A program made the position numbers and the translations under genes. Below the pieces are notes generated by a model. The model was not told the origin of the DNA, searched no databases, and saw only the letters and a program-made list of their open reading frames with translations. Below are positions 1 to 5,640 of a stretch of 22,539 nt of DNA, piece after piece (position 1 is the stretch's first letter; every line of letters begins with the position of its first letter). This DNA is from a virus. The stretch lies in the IMG/VR virus record IMGVR_UViG_3300021960_005415, positions 1-22,539 of that record. One strand, 5' to 3'.

Positions 1-291
1 AACACATATTGTATCAGGAGCGGTGGAGCGGTAGCGGTAGCGAGCGCATGGGGGGAGGGGTGCGCGAGACATGGAGCATGGAGGGGCTGTGGGGGTGCGT
101 AGATATCATCATGCATGGTGCATCAGATAGCCCGTAGCAAAAAGCCAAAAAAATGCGGAGGGGAATTTGAAATCGATAGGGGGGGGTCAAGCAAAATCTC
201 GTTTCCGCGAAGGGGGGTCGGTCGCGCAGACCGGGGGGGAACCCTCAACCCCTATATATCTGAAATGCTTATCTTTGTAAAAACGATTATT
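1..291. other. G-rich non-coding leader
   Basis: I see no convincing gene here. The + strand is rich in G, with runs of 6 G at 50-55, 4 at 57-60, 4 at 83-86, 5 at 91-95, 8 at 179-186, 6 at 212-217 and 7 at 233-239, against an otherwise AT-rich window. A 5-bp hairpin (CGGTC/GACCG, 219-223 with 229-233) lies between the last two runs. An open frame continues upstream from the 292 start as far as 115, but it crosses the poly-G tracts and the promoter, so I do not regard it as coding. The stretch could be a G-quadruplex-forming, terminal or packaging-related region, or a transcript end; none of these is demonstrated. Confidence 0.5.
270..277 (+). promoter_or_regulatory. Bacteroidota-type -7 promoter element
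   Basis: TATCTTTG matches the TAnnTTTG -7 element used by the Bacteroidota primary sigma factor. It lies 14 nt before the ATG at 292, which would give a very short leader. No clear TTG -33 element is visible at the usual distance. Confidence 0.6.
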
Positions 292-486
292 ATGAAAAAG
301 TATAAAGACATGTCCGGGTTAATGATGAAGAACGGGCGACTAATTAACGAGAGACCGTGTGGTGTTACGGGTATTCAGCAGGCTGTTGAGCTAAAGAAGA
401 CAATGAAGCGTGAGCAGAAGATTGAGATGATGGTAGAGGCAGATGTACGCGCTGCTATGCGTGAGAAGATGTTTGGATACGAATAA
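292..486 (+). CDS. small conserved-looking hypothetical protein (64 aa)
   Basis: A 64-residue charged protein starting MKKYKDMSGLMMKNGRLI. I chose the ATG at 292 rather than the in-frame ATG at 115 because a TATCTTTG promoter element sits directly before 292 and the upstream extension runs through poly-G tracts. The C-terminal half (about residues 29-60) is rich in Lys, Glu and Met (KKTMKREQKIEMMVEADVRA) and should be helical. There is no signal peptide or membrane segment. The gene stands alone between its own promoter and a terminator, so it is a single-gene unit. I do not recognise the family and offer no function. Confidence 0.6.
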   Translation: MKKYKDMSGLMMKNGRLINERPCGVTGIQQAVELKKTMKREQKIEMMVEADVRAAMREKMFGYE

Positions 487-507
487 ATTCACTAAAGATT
501 TTTGATT

Positions 508-535
508 GGGGTAGGGTAACTTACCCCTTTTTTTT
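508..535 (+). terminator. rho-independent terminator
   Basis: GGGGTA (508-513) pairs with TACCCC (522-527) around an 8-nt loop and is followed by eight T (528-535). It lies 21 nt after the stop of the 64-aa gene and insulates it from the groEL region. Confidence 0.8.
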
Positions 536-748
536 ATATATATGACAGATTTCTGTCATTTTTATGTCGATTTTATGTCGAAAATAATAAGCTAACTAAT
601 TGATAATCAATACTAATGTCGAAAATGTCGATTTCAAAAGGGTTTTATATTCATAAAATTTATAAAGGAGGTAAAAAAATATATATATATAATAGGGACC
701 ATGTTAGTTTGACACACTACAAAAGTTGTTTGGTATAACAATTATTAT
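536..748. promoter_or_regulatory. AT-rich intergenic region with palindrome and ATGTCGA repeats
   Basis: No gene is visible. A perfect inverted repeat with 8-bp arms lies at 542-549/552-559 (ATGACAGA, 2-nt centre, TCTGTCAT). ATGTCGA occurs four times in direct orientation at 564, 575, 616 and 625, with the outer pairs spaced 11 and 9 nt, about one helical turn. An exact AAGGAGGT at 665-672 is followed by no usable reading frame. A (TA)n tract covers about 679-692. Position between a terminator and the groEL promoter suggests operator or iteron-like sites, but this is inference. Confidence 0.45.
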
Positions 749-756
749 TATTTTTG
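726..756 (+). promoter_or_regulatory. groEL-groES promoter
   Basis: TTG at 726-728 and TATTTTTG at 749-756 are separated by 20 nt. This fits the Bacteroidota -33/-7 arrangement, with the -7 element 22 nt before the groEL ATG. Confidence 0.65.
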
Positions 757-778
757 TGGCAATTAAATTTAATTATAT

Positions 779-2398
779 ATGATTGAGAATATAGGATACT
801 CACCCAAGGATATCAGGTTTGGTGAGATGGGGCGCTCAAAGCTCATTAATGGAATCACAAAAATTGCGGGTGCTGTAAAGAGCACATTAGGACCACGAGG
901 TAACACGGTGTTGATTGAGTCAGCCAACCATACTGCGGGCATAACAGTAACCAAGGATGGTGTGACTGTCGCAAAGGCTGTTGACCTGTTGGACCCGGTT
1001 GAGAACTTAGCGGTAAGGATGATGAAGGAGGCGGCTGACAAGACTGCTACCAATGCGGGTGATGGTACGACAACTGCCATTGTGCTGACCGAGGCGTTAG
1101 TCATCCATGGTGATGAGCTAATTACTCCTGAGCTAAACCGTATTCAGGTGTTGCGTCACATGGTGGAGGTAGCTGATGATGTCGTGGAGAACTTAAAGGC
1201 TAAGAAGAAGAAGGTCACTAAGAAGATGCTGAGCGATGTGGCTACAATCTCTGCTAACAATGACAAGAACATTGGCAGTATTATCGCGCGTGTATATAAT
1301 GAGATAGGTACAAATGGTATTGTTACCGTTGAGAAGTCACAGACGAGTGACACGTATGCTGAGAGCACTCATGGGTTCAAGGTACAGCGTGGCTACTACT
1401 CGCCATACTTTATTAATGACCACAAGCGTGACGAGTGTGTCTTTGAGGACACTATGGTGTTGGTATGTGACGCTGAGATACATAATATATTGCAGCTAGA
1501 GAATGTGCTTAAGCCAATTATTCAAGAAGGCAAGAGGCTATTAATAATTGCGCCATGTGCCACACAGGTGATAAATACGTTGGCGGCAAATGTTGCCAAG
1601 GGTAACCTCAAGGTGTGTGCTATTGAGCCGCCGAGCTTTGGCTACAAGAAGCATGAGCTGATGAGCGACATTGCGCTCGCTGTTGGTGCCAAGTACTTTA
1701 GTGAGAAGACGGGTGATGACTTGAGCCTTATGACATATGCTGACCTAGGTCATGCCGCAAAGATTATTGTTGACTCGCAGAACACTGTGATAATCAACTC
1801 AGAGGTTCGCACCGATGATGAGGCTGTTGAGGAGCGTGTTGCTCAGCTATGGGCTGCGCATGGTGAGGCTACAAAGAAGGCTGACAAGGACTTTATCCTT
1901 TCTAGAATTGCCTCCCTGACGGGAGGCGTAGGTGTCATCTACGTAGGTGGTACTACTGACATTGAGCAGAAGGAGCTATATGACCGTGTTGATGACGCTG
2001 TCTGCGCTGTGCGCTCAGCACTAGAGGAGGGCGTGCTTGTAGGTGGCGGTAAGGCACTGCTTGAGGAGGCGCTTGCACTTGACAATATTATTGCTGACAC
2101 TGCGGAGCGTCAGGTTGCTATAAGTATTATGCGCAATGCATTGATGGTGCCAAGTATGCAGATACTCTCAAATGCGGGCCTTAGTTTTGACGACATATAT
2201 ATAGTTGGAGAGGGTGCCCTTGTTGATGGCTATGGCTACAATGTCAAGACAGGTGAGTACGGTGAGCTACTAAAGATGGGTGTAATTGACCCGCTGAAGG
2301 TAACACGTAGCGCCTTGCAGAACGCCATCAGTGTGGCAACTACAATATTATCAACTGACGCTATTATAACAATGGCGCGAACATATGAGGCAAAATGA
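779..2398 (+). CDS. groEL: phage-encoded chaperonin GroEL (Hsp60)
   Basis: A 539-residue type I chaperonin, near the usual length of about 545, expected to form the 14-mer ATPase folding chamber in the cytoplasm. The nucleotide loop GDGTTTA is at residues 94-100, with D95 matching E. coli D87. The second catalytic aspartate is in RVDDA (D406, matching D398), followed by EEGVLVGGGKAL (417-427). The apical region includes RGYYSPYFIND (204-214) and AIEPPSFGYKKHELMSDIA (281-299). The Gly-Met-rich C-terminal tail is absent; the protein ends ARTYEAK. It has its own promoter and overlaps groES by ATGA, giving EL-ES order, the reverse of bacterial operons. Lys and Glu codons are nearly all AAG and GAG, unlike later genes. 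Presumed clients are phage capsid or fibre proteins (inference). Confidence 0.96.
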   Translation: MIENIGYSPKDIRFGEMGRSKLINGITKIAGAVKSTLGPRGNTVLIESANHTAGITVTKDGVTVAKAVDLLDPVENLAVRMMKEAADKTATNAGDGTTTAIVLTEALVIHGDELITPELNRIQVLRHMVEVADDVVENLKAKKKKVTKKMLSDVATISANNDKNIGSIIARVYNEIGTNGIVTVEKSQTSDTYAESTHGFKVQRGYYSPYFINDHKRDECVFEDTMVLVCDAEIHNILQLENVLKPIIQEGKRLLIIAPCATQVINTLAANVAKGNLKVCAIEPPSFGYKKHELMSDIALAVGAKYFSEKTGDDLSLMTYADLGHAAKIIVDSQNTVIINSEVRTDDEAVEERVAQLWAAHGEATKKADKDFILSRIASLTGGVGVIYVGGTTDIEQKELYDRVDDAVCAVRSALEEGVLVGGGKALLEEALALDNIIADTAERQVAISIMRNALMVPSMQILSNAGLSFDDIYIVGEGALVDGYGYNVKTGEYGELLKMGVIDPLKVTRSALQNAISVATTILSTDAIITMARTYEAK

Positions 2399-2652
2399 TA
2401 GCTATAGGTAAGAACATTATTATTGAGACAATTGAGAGGGAGGTCAAGACTGAGTCGGGCCTCCTCTTAAGTGCGCATGACGCAAATGACTTTCGCTACA
2501 AGATGGGTAGGGTTGTATCCCCGGGGACTGACGTTGACACCATTGTCAAGGGTGATGAGATATACTATGACAAGTCACACAGCTATACCATGGTGATAAA
2601 CGACAAGCCTTACACCATTATTCAGGAGCGTGACGTTGTTGTTGTTGTTTAA
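2395..2652 (+). CDS. groES: co-chaperonin GroES (Cpn10)
   Basis: An 85-residue Cpn10, a little shorter than the usual 95-100. Visible features are an N-terminal strand (IGKNIIIETIE), a mobile-loop region at about residues 17-32 with the hydrophobic tripeptide LLL (23-25) in place of the typical IVL that docks on GroEL, VVSPGTDVD and KGDEIYYD (52-59, like GroES GDIVIFN), and the closing strand QERDVVVVV. It would cap the GroEL ring encoded just upstream; the start overlaps the groEL stop (ATGA), indicating translational coupling. The last five Val codons are a perfect GTT repeat that overlaps, on the other strand, the 3' end of the regulator gene. Confidence 0.9.
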   Translation: MIAIGKNIIIETIEREVKTESGLLLSAHDANDFRYKMGRVVSPGTDVDTIVKGDEIYYDKSHSYTMVINDKPYTIIQERDVVVVV

Positions 2653-3058
2653 GCCCCATATTCATCTCTCGTATTGAGTTTCGGTATACCTTACTCATAT
2701 ACTTTGCGTTATTCTTGAACATCGGGTTTATTTGAGGGTTCGTAGGCATCTCTTCTCCCTTCAACATCTTATAAATACTTCTAACAACCCGCTTACCGGC
2801 GGGTGAAATCTGATAAATTGCACGAGTATTCGTGTGTGGGTCGTACTTTCTGAACGACTCAATCCACCCATTCTCTTTTAATCTCTTAAACCTGTCTGCA
2901 TCCCAAGATACAACCCTTGAGAACTCGTCAAAACGGGCCTTTGAGAAGTATTTTTCAGTGTAGATAAACATCAGCATGTCAAGGTCTGACTGTGTTAGGC
3001 CGTGTTTTGTCTTTATATACTGCCTTATGACTCTCCAATACTTTAGGTAGTCATCCAT
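2618..3058 (-). CDS. winged-helix (MarR-like) transcriptional regulator
   Basis: A 146-residue protein and the only minus-strand gene I accept. The start MDDYLKYWRVIRQYIK is chosen because a TAACTTTG promoter element lies 26 nt upstream on that strand; the longer open frame would run through both divergent promoters. Residues about 22-90 read as a winged helix: LDMLMFIYTEKYFSKARFDE, then VVSWDADRFKRLKENGWIES as turn and recognition helix, and a wing ending in YQISPAGKRVVRSIYKML. The tail is basic and ends KQQQQRHAPE. The general layout resembles MarR-family regulators; exact family and ligand are unknown. It is divergent from the 3113 operon and likely regulates that operon and itself (inference from overlapping promoters). 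Confidence 0.75.
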   Translation of the reverse strand: MDDYLKYWRVIRQYIKTKHGLTQSDLDMLMFIYTEKYFSKARFDEFSRVVSWDADRFKRLKENGWIESFRKYDPHTNTRAIYQISPAGKRVVRSIYKMLKGEEMPTNPQINPMFKNNAKYMSKVYRNSIREMNMGLKQQQQRHAPE

Positions 3059-3073
3059 ATCATTAAATTTTAT

Positions 3074-3081
3074 TAAATTTG
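3074..3081 (+). promoter_or_regulatory. forward promoter element of the 3113-4936 unit
   Basis: TAAATTTG fits TAnnTTTG, 31 nt before the ATG at 3113. It overlaps the second of two direct copies of ATTAAATTT (3062-3070 and 3072-3080; 10-nt period), a plausible operator for the neighbouring regulator. Confidence 0.5.
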
Positions 3082-3084
3082 TCT

Positions 3085-3092
3085 CAAAGTTA
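3085..3092 (-). promoter_or_regulatory. reverse promoter element of the winged-helix regulator
   Basis: Read on the minus strand, this is TAACTTTG, matching TAnnTTTG, 26 nt upstream of the regulator ATG. It lies only 3 nt from the forward element, so the two promoters cannot easily be occupied together. Confidence 0.5.
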
Positions 3093-3112
3093 ACTAATAA
3101 AAAAAAGATACC

Positions 3113-3454
3113 ATGGCAATGAAAGATTATAATAGTATTATGTTTAGAAATGGTGCTATTGACCGTATGAACGGTAAGTTTGGTAAGGGTCCCGGTGACG
3201 GTCTTAAGAGTAAACCTGAAGGTCAAAAATCAAAAAGACAAATTAAAAAAGAAACTAACTTACAGGTTGCCGAGATAAAAGGACAACAAAAAATTGCTCA
3301 AGCAAAGGCTAAGGCTAATATGACACCTGAGCAGGCGGCTGAATCTAAAGCAAAGAAAATTGAAAATGCAACTAAATTTGCTAAAAATGTTTTAGAGACT
3401 GCAGCTACAGCAGCTACAACAATTGGAATGTTTAAAGCATTAAAAAAAGATTAA
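3113..3454 (+). CDS. hypothetical Ala/Lys-rich protein (113 aa)
   Basis: An unrecognised 113-residue protein beginning MAMKDYNSIMFRNGAIDRM. Residues about 38-90 are rich in Lys, Gln, Ala and Glu and should form a long helix or coiled coil (AEIKGQQKIAQAKAKANM). A short Ala/Thr-rich, mildly hydrophobic stretch near the C-terminus (ETAATAATTIGMFKALKKD) could be an amphipathic helix or a short membrane-associated segment. It is the first gene of a tightly packed unit of small proteins, follows the divergent promoter, and overlaps the next start by 1 nt (TAATG). A virion-internal or scaffold-accessory role is possible but unsupported. Confidence 0.75.
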   Translation: MAMKDYNSIMFRNGAIDRMNGKFGKGPGDGLKSKPEGQKSKRQIKKETNLQVAEIKGQQKIAQAKAKANMTPEQAAESKAKKIENATKFAKNVLETAATAATTIGMFKALKKD

Positions 3455-3705
3455 TGGGAGCCACCCTGTTTGCAGACGGTTTTGACAATGCTATAATAGG
3501 TGTTGACATGAACTCTGAGGTTCCTCGTGTTGTGTATGGAATTGAAAAGATGATTTTCATACTTATGCATGATGATAACATGACCGAAGAAGAGGCTATT
3601 GAGTATCTTGATTACAATGTGTTTTCATCATACCTAGGTATAGGAACACCAATCTATATATACCAAATGACATCAGACGAAGTAAAAGATATGATATGGC
3701 AATAA
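3454..3705 (+). CDS. small acidic phage protein with EEAIEYLDYNV motif
   Basis: An 83-residue acidic protein. Its pattern, ADGFDNAIIGVD (7-18), VVYGIEKMIFILMHDDNMTEE, EEAIEYLDYNV and GTPIYIYQM, resembles a small hypothetical protein that recurs in many tailed phages and is usually annotated without function. I know of no established activity. No catalytic motif, signal or membrane segment is visible, and the predicted fold is mixed alpha/beta. The gene overlaps its upstream neighbour by 1 nt and its downstream neighbour by 10 nt, so it belongs to the same transcription unit as the basic proteins that follow; it is the one acidic member of that group. Confidence 0.8.
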   Translation: MGATLFADGFDNAIIGVDMNSEVPRVVYGIEKMIFILMHDDNMTEEEAIEYLDYNVFSSYLGIGTPIYIYQMTSDEVKDMIWQ

Positions 3706-3947
3706 AATATACAGAAGCAGGAGTACCATACTCAGACAAGACACAAAGCTTGGCTAAAGACCTTAGTGCTTTAAACTTTAGCAACCTACAAGCAATGAAG
3801 CTTATGAGCGATGCTTATAGTGTTAAGGCACAGCTTGGTCGTAAGAAGGGTAAAAAGCAGGCAGGAGGAAAAGTTGATGCGAGCCTCGCACAGCTCGGCA
3901 GTTCAGTATCTCTACCAAAGTTAACTAAGAAAAGATATACTCAGTAA
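3696..3947 (+). CDS. small basic hypothetical protein (83 aa)
   Basis: An 83-residue basic protein (MAIKYTEAGVPYSDKTQSLA). The N-terminal half is predicted helical (AKDLSALNFSNLQAMKLMSDAY), followed by a Lys/Gly-rich linker (GRKKGKKQAGGK, about residues 48-59) and a basic tail ending KKRYTQ. I do not recognise the family. It overlaps the gene before it by 10 nt and shares one nucleotide with the next start. Its neighbours are other small basic proteins, so a nucleic-acid-binding or virion role is reasonable but unproven. Confidence 0.7.
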   Translation: MAIKYTEAGVPYSDKTQSLAKDLSALNFSNLQAMKLMSDAYSVKAQLGRKKGKKQAGGKVDASLAQLGSSVSLPKLTKKRYTQ

Positions 3948-4237
3948 TGGCAGATAAAAGTAAAATGAAGTGTAATGTACCACGTCCTTCTGACCGCGCA
4001 GGAAAGAAGATGATGGTAAAGGCCTGCTCAGGAGGAACTGAGAAGCTATTGCATTTTGGCGCTAAGGGCTATGGGCACAACTACAGCCCTGCGGCGCGCC
4101 GTTCATTTAAAGCTCGCCACAAATGTAGCACAGCTACTGACAAACTCACTCCACGATATTGGGCGTGTAAGAAGCTTTGGGCAGGACCCGGAGGCTCAAC
4201 TAAGTCATCACCATCAAACCGTAGAGGCAAGTACTAA
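3947..4237 (+). CDS. small basic Cys/His protein, phage RARHxC-YWxCK type
   Basis: A 96-residue very basic protein. Its core at about residues 36-78 reads HFGAKGYGHNYSPAARRSFKARHKC followed by TPRYWACKKLW. The arrangement ARRSFKARHxC...RYWxCK is one I associate with an uncharacterised domain found in virion proteins of several phages (the DUF6321 type, from memory). H58, C60 and C74 could contribute to a metal site, but a full set of four ligands is not obvious; C9 and C27 are further candidates. It lies in the small-protein unit with 1-nt overlaps on both sides. Function unknown. Confidence 0.75.
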   Translation: MADKSKMKCNVPRPSDRAGKKMMVKACSGGTEKLLHFGAKGYGHNYSPAARRSFKARHKCSTATDKLTPRYWACKKLWAGPGGSTKSSPSNRRGKY

Positions 4238-4431
4238 TGAAACCAAAAAAAGATTCTTGGAAAAGTAAGGGGCACTACCTAAAAGATGGTACTGAGTGGT
4301 CAGGCTATCAGCACGCCTCAAAAGGTAAGGTTATGACGGGTAAGACACATACCGCATCATCAAAACCTCTATATCACTTTATGGAGCTTGACAAGGATGC
4401 AAAGAAAAAAGTTTTATCTAAGAGGAAATGA
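4237..4431 (+). CDS. small basic phage protein with HYLKDGTEW motif
   Basis: A 64-residue Lys-rich protein. The segments HYLKDGTEWSG (13-23) and TGKTHTASSKPLYHF (34-48) resemble a short domain that recurs in phage proteins, either alone or fused to other virion domains. No enzymatic motif is visible. It starts 1 nt into the previous stop and its end overlaps the next gene by ATGA, so translation is likely coupled. Structural or DNA-binding roles are both possible; I cannot decide between them. Confidence 0.75.
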   Translation: MKPKKDSWKSKGHYLKDGTEWSGYQHASKGKVMTGKTHTASSKPLYHFMELDKDAKKKVLSKRK

Positions 4432-4772
4432 AGGATGCCTGCTACAAGAAAGTAAAAGCATCTTATGATGTGTTCCCCTCAGCTAGAGCTTCGCAGGCTA
4501 TTGCAAAGTGTCGTAAGGCATCAGGTAACGTAAAGAAGACTGAGAAGGGGACAAGTCTTAAGAGATGGGAGAAAGAGAAGTGGGTTGACACAAGAACAGG
4601 TAAAGCTTGTGGTGCGGGAGGAAAGAATGAGTACTGCCGACCATCAAAGAGAGTGTCCTCAAAGACACCCGTAACAAAGAGTGAGATGAGCCCATCAAAG
4701 CTTGCCGCTAAGAAGGCTGAGAAGTCAAGGGTAGGTATGGGCAAGAGAGTAAGTAATGTAAAAAGAAAATGA
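4428..4772 (+). CDS. basic Cys-containing protein with DUF5872-like segment
   Basis: A 114-residue strongly basic protein made of two recognisable blocks. Residues 5-30 (CYKKVKASYDVFPSARASQA, then IAKCRK) form the Cys-flanked CYxKVK...PSARAS...KCRK motif. Residues 44-84 (LKRWEKEKWVDTRTGKACG...EYCRPSKRVSSKTP) resemble the DUF5872 family known from phages and large eukaryotic viruses (recognised by eye, not searched). C5, C28, C61 and C70 are the cysteines and may pair or bind metal. No function is established for either block. It lies near the end of the small basic-protein unit and overlaps the next start by 4 nt. Confidence 0.8.
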   Translation: MKDACYKKVKASYDVFPSARASQAIAKCRKASGNVKKTEKGTSLKRWEKEKWVDTRTGKACGAGGKNEYCRPSKRVSSKTPVTKSEMSPSKLAAKKAEKSRVGMGKRVSNVKRK

Positions 4773-4936
4773 AACTAACAAGCAGAAGCAAAGGGTTAGG
4801 CGACACAATTGAGAAGCTAACCACAGTAACAGGAGTAAAGAAAGTTGTTGAGACAGTAGCCAAAGCTACGGGTAAAGACTGCGGTTGCTCTAAAAGAAAG
4901 GACACCCTTAACAGGGTCTTTCCTTATCAAAAATAA
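4769..4936 (+). CDS. small phage protein with CGC...LNxxFPY C-terminus (55 aa)
   Basis: A 55-residue protein encoded directly after the DUF5872-like gene (ATGA overlap). It reads MKLTSRSKGLGDTIEKLTTV, then a helical segment, then GKDCGCSKRKDTLNRVFPYQK. The combination of a GLGDT(I/V)EK start, a central helix and CGCxKR...LNxxFPY at the end is a pattern I have seen in small conserved phage proteins of unknown function. The C-x-C (residues 38 and 40) is a potential metal or disulfide site. It closes the unit: a strong terminator follows 17 nt after the stop. Confidence 0.8.
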   Translation: MKLTSRSKGLGDTIEKLTTVTGVKKVVETVAKATGKDCGCSKRKDTLNRVFPYQK

Positions 4937-4952
4937 ACTATACTACTATGAT

Positions 4953-4979
4953 AAGCCACCTCAAAAGGGTGGCTTTTTC
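4953..4979 (+). terminator. rho-independent terminator ending the small-protein unit
   Basis: AAGCCACC (4953-4960) pairs with GGTGGCTT (4968-4975) around a 7-nt loop, followed by a T run. Confidence 0.85.
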
Positions 4980-4995
4980 ATTTTAAAATATTGCC

Positions 4996-5003
4996 TATCT
5001 TTG
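4996..5003 (+). promoter_or_regulatory. promoter element of the virion/fibre unit
   Basis: TATCTTTG matches TAnnTTTG, 19 nt before the ATG at 5023. A perfect inverted repeat (GTCTTAT at 5003-5009, ATAAGAC at 5016-5022) starts on its last base and ends right against the start codon. Confidence 0.7.
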
Positions 5004-5022
5004 TCTTATTAAATTATAAGAC

Positions 5023-5493
5023 ATGGCATATCAAAAATTACAGACGAGTAAAGGCATAAATATCTTTCCTTCTGATAATGCAAACATTCCCTCCGCTAAT
5101 GTTGTTGTTAGTGGTACAAATAGCAGTGTAGCTGTAGGCTTTTTAGTTGATGCTACAAAAGACTTTATTGCAGCAAATGTTGCTGTTGGTGACGTTGTTG
5201 TAAATCAAAGCACAGGATTTTCTGCTACTGTATTAAAGGTATTTAACGCTACTAGCATTCTTATAAATGCTGACATCTTTACATCTCCTGCAGATAGCTA
5301 TGCTATTTATAGTCAGTCTGCTAATGAGGGTGCTGTATTGTATGTAGGTGTTACGGGAGACCTTAGAGTTATCACAGCAGGTGGTCAGGATGTTACATTT
5401 ACAGGTATTATTGGAGGTACTTTTATTCCTGTTCAGGTAACAAAAGTATTTAGTACGGGAACAACAGCTACCAACTTAGTAGCACTTTGGTAA
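5023..5493 (+). CDS. putative virion surface protein, beta-rich (156 aa)
   Basis: A 156-residue Val/Ala/Thr/Gly-rich protein with little charge, typical of beta-structured virion proteins. The central part (residues about 27-97) has repeated strand patterns (NVVVSGTNSSVAVGFLVDAT, VGDVVVNQST). The C-terminal part (VLYVGVTGDLRVITAGGQDV, FTGIIGGTFIPVQVTKVFST, ATNLVALW) resembles the short beta-sandwich proteins often encoded beside phage fibres and annotated as head spike, decoration or fibre-base proteins. It heads the fibre unit behind its own promoter. Without homology searches I cannot say whether it decorates the head or belongs to the tail. Confidence 0.65.
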   Translation: MAYQKLQTSKGINIFPSDNANIPSANVVVSGTNSSVAVGFLVDATKDFIAANVAVGDVVVNQSTGFSATVLKVFNATSILINADIFTSPADSYAIYSQSANEGAVLYVGVTGDLRVITAGGQDVTFTGIIGGTFIPVQVTKVFSTGTTATNLVALW

Positions 5494-5494
5494 G

Positions 5495-5638
5495 ATGTTT
5501 ATAAACGGTGTACAAATAGCAATTCAGACGGGGGTAGATGGAAATCACCCTGTCACACTATTACCTTTGAAGGTTAGAATTGCAGACGATGATGTAGCTA
5601 GAATAGTAGACAACGGACAGTATAGAATAATTGATTAA
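5495..5638 (+). CDS. small hypothetical protein (47 aa)
   Basis: A 47-residue ORF (MFINGVQIAIQTGVDGNHPV...) that starts 1 nt after the previous stop and ends 2 nt before the next start, exactly filling the gap between two larger + strand genes. This placement is the main evidence that it is translated. The sequence is consistent with a small beta-sheet domain ending ARIVDNGQYRIID. I do not recognise it. It may be an accessory or base-adaptor protein of the adjacent spike, but that rests on context only. Confidence 0.6.
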   Translation: MFINGVQIAIQTGVDGNHPVTLLPLKVRIADDDVARIVDNGQYRIID

Positions 5639-5640
5639 TT

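Noticed and set aside
115-291. In-frame upstream extension of the 64-aa gene to a 123-aa protein
   Set aside because: It passes through poly-G runs and over the TATCTTTG promoter element; the start at 292 fits much better.
665-703. Perfect Shine-Dalgarno AAGGAGGT suggesting a small gene
   Set aside because: The first ATG (701) opens a three-codon frame only, and genes here generally do not use Shine-Dalgarno sites.
769-1104. Minus-strand ORF opposite groEL (and another at 1156-1368)
   Set aside because: They are antisense shadows of the clearly coding groEL frame, with no promoter or family resemblance.
3059-3226. N-terminal extension of the minus-strand regulator to 202 aa
   Set aside because: The extra residues lie across both divergent promoters and antisense to the 3113 gene and are unlike the rest of the protein.
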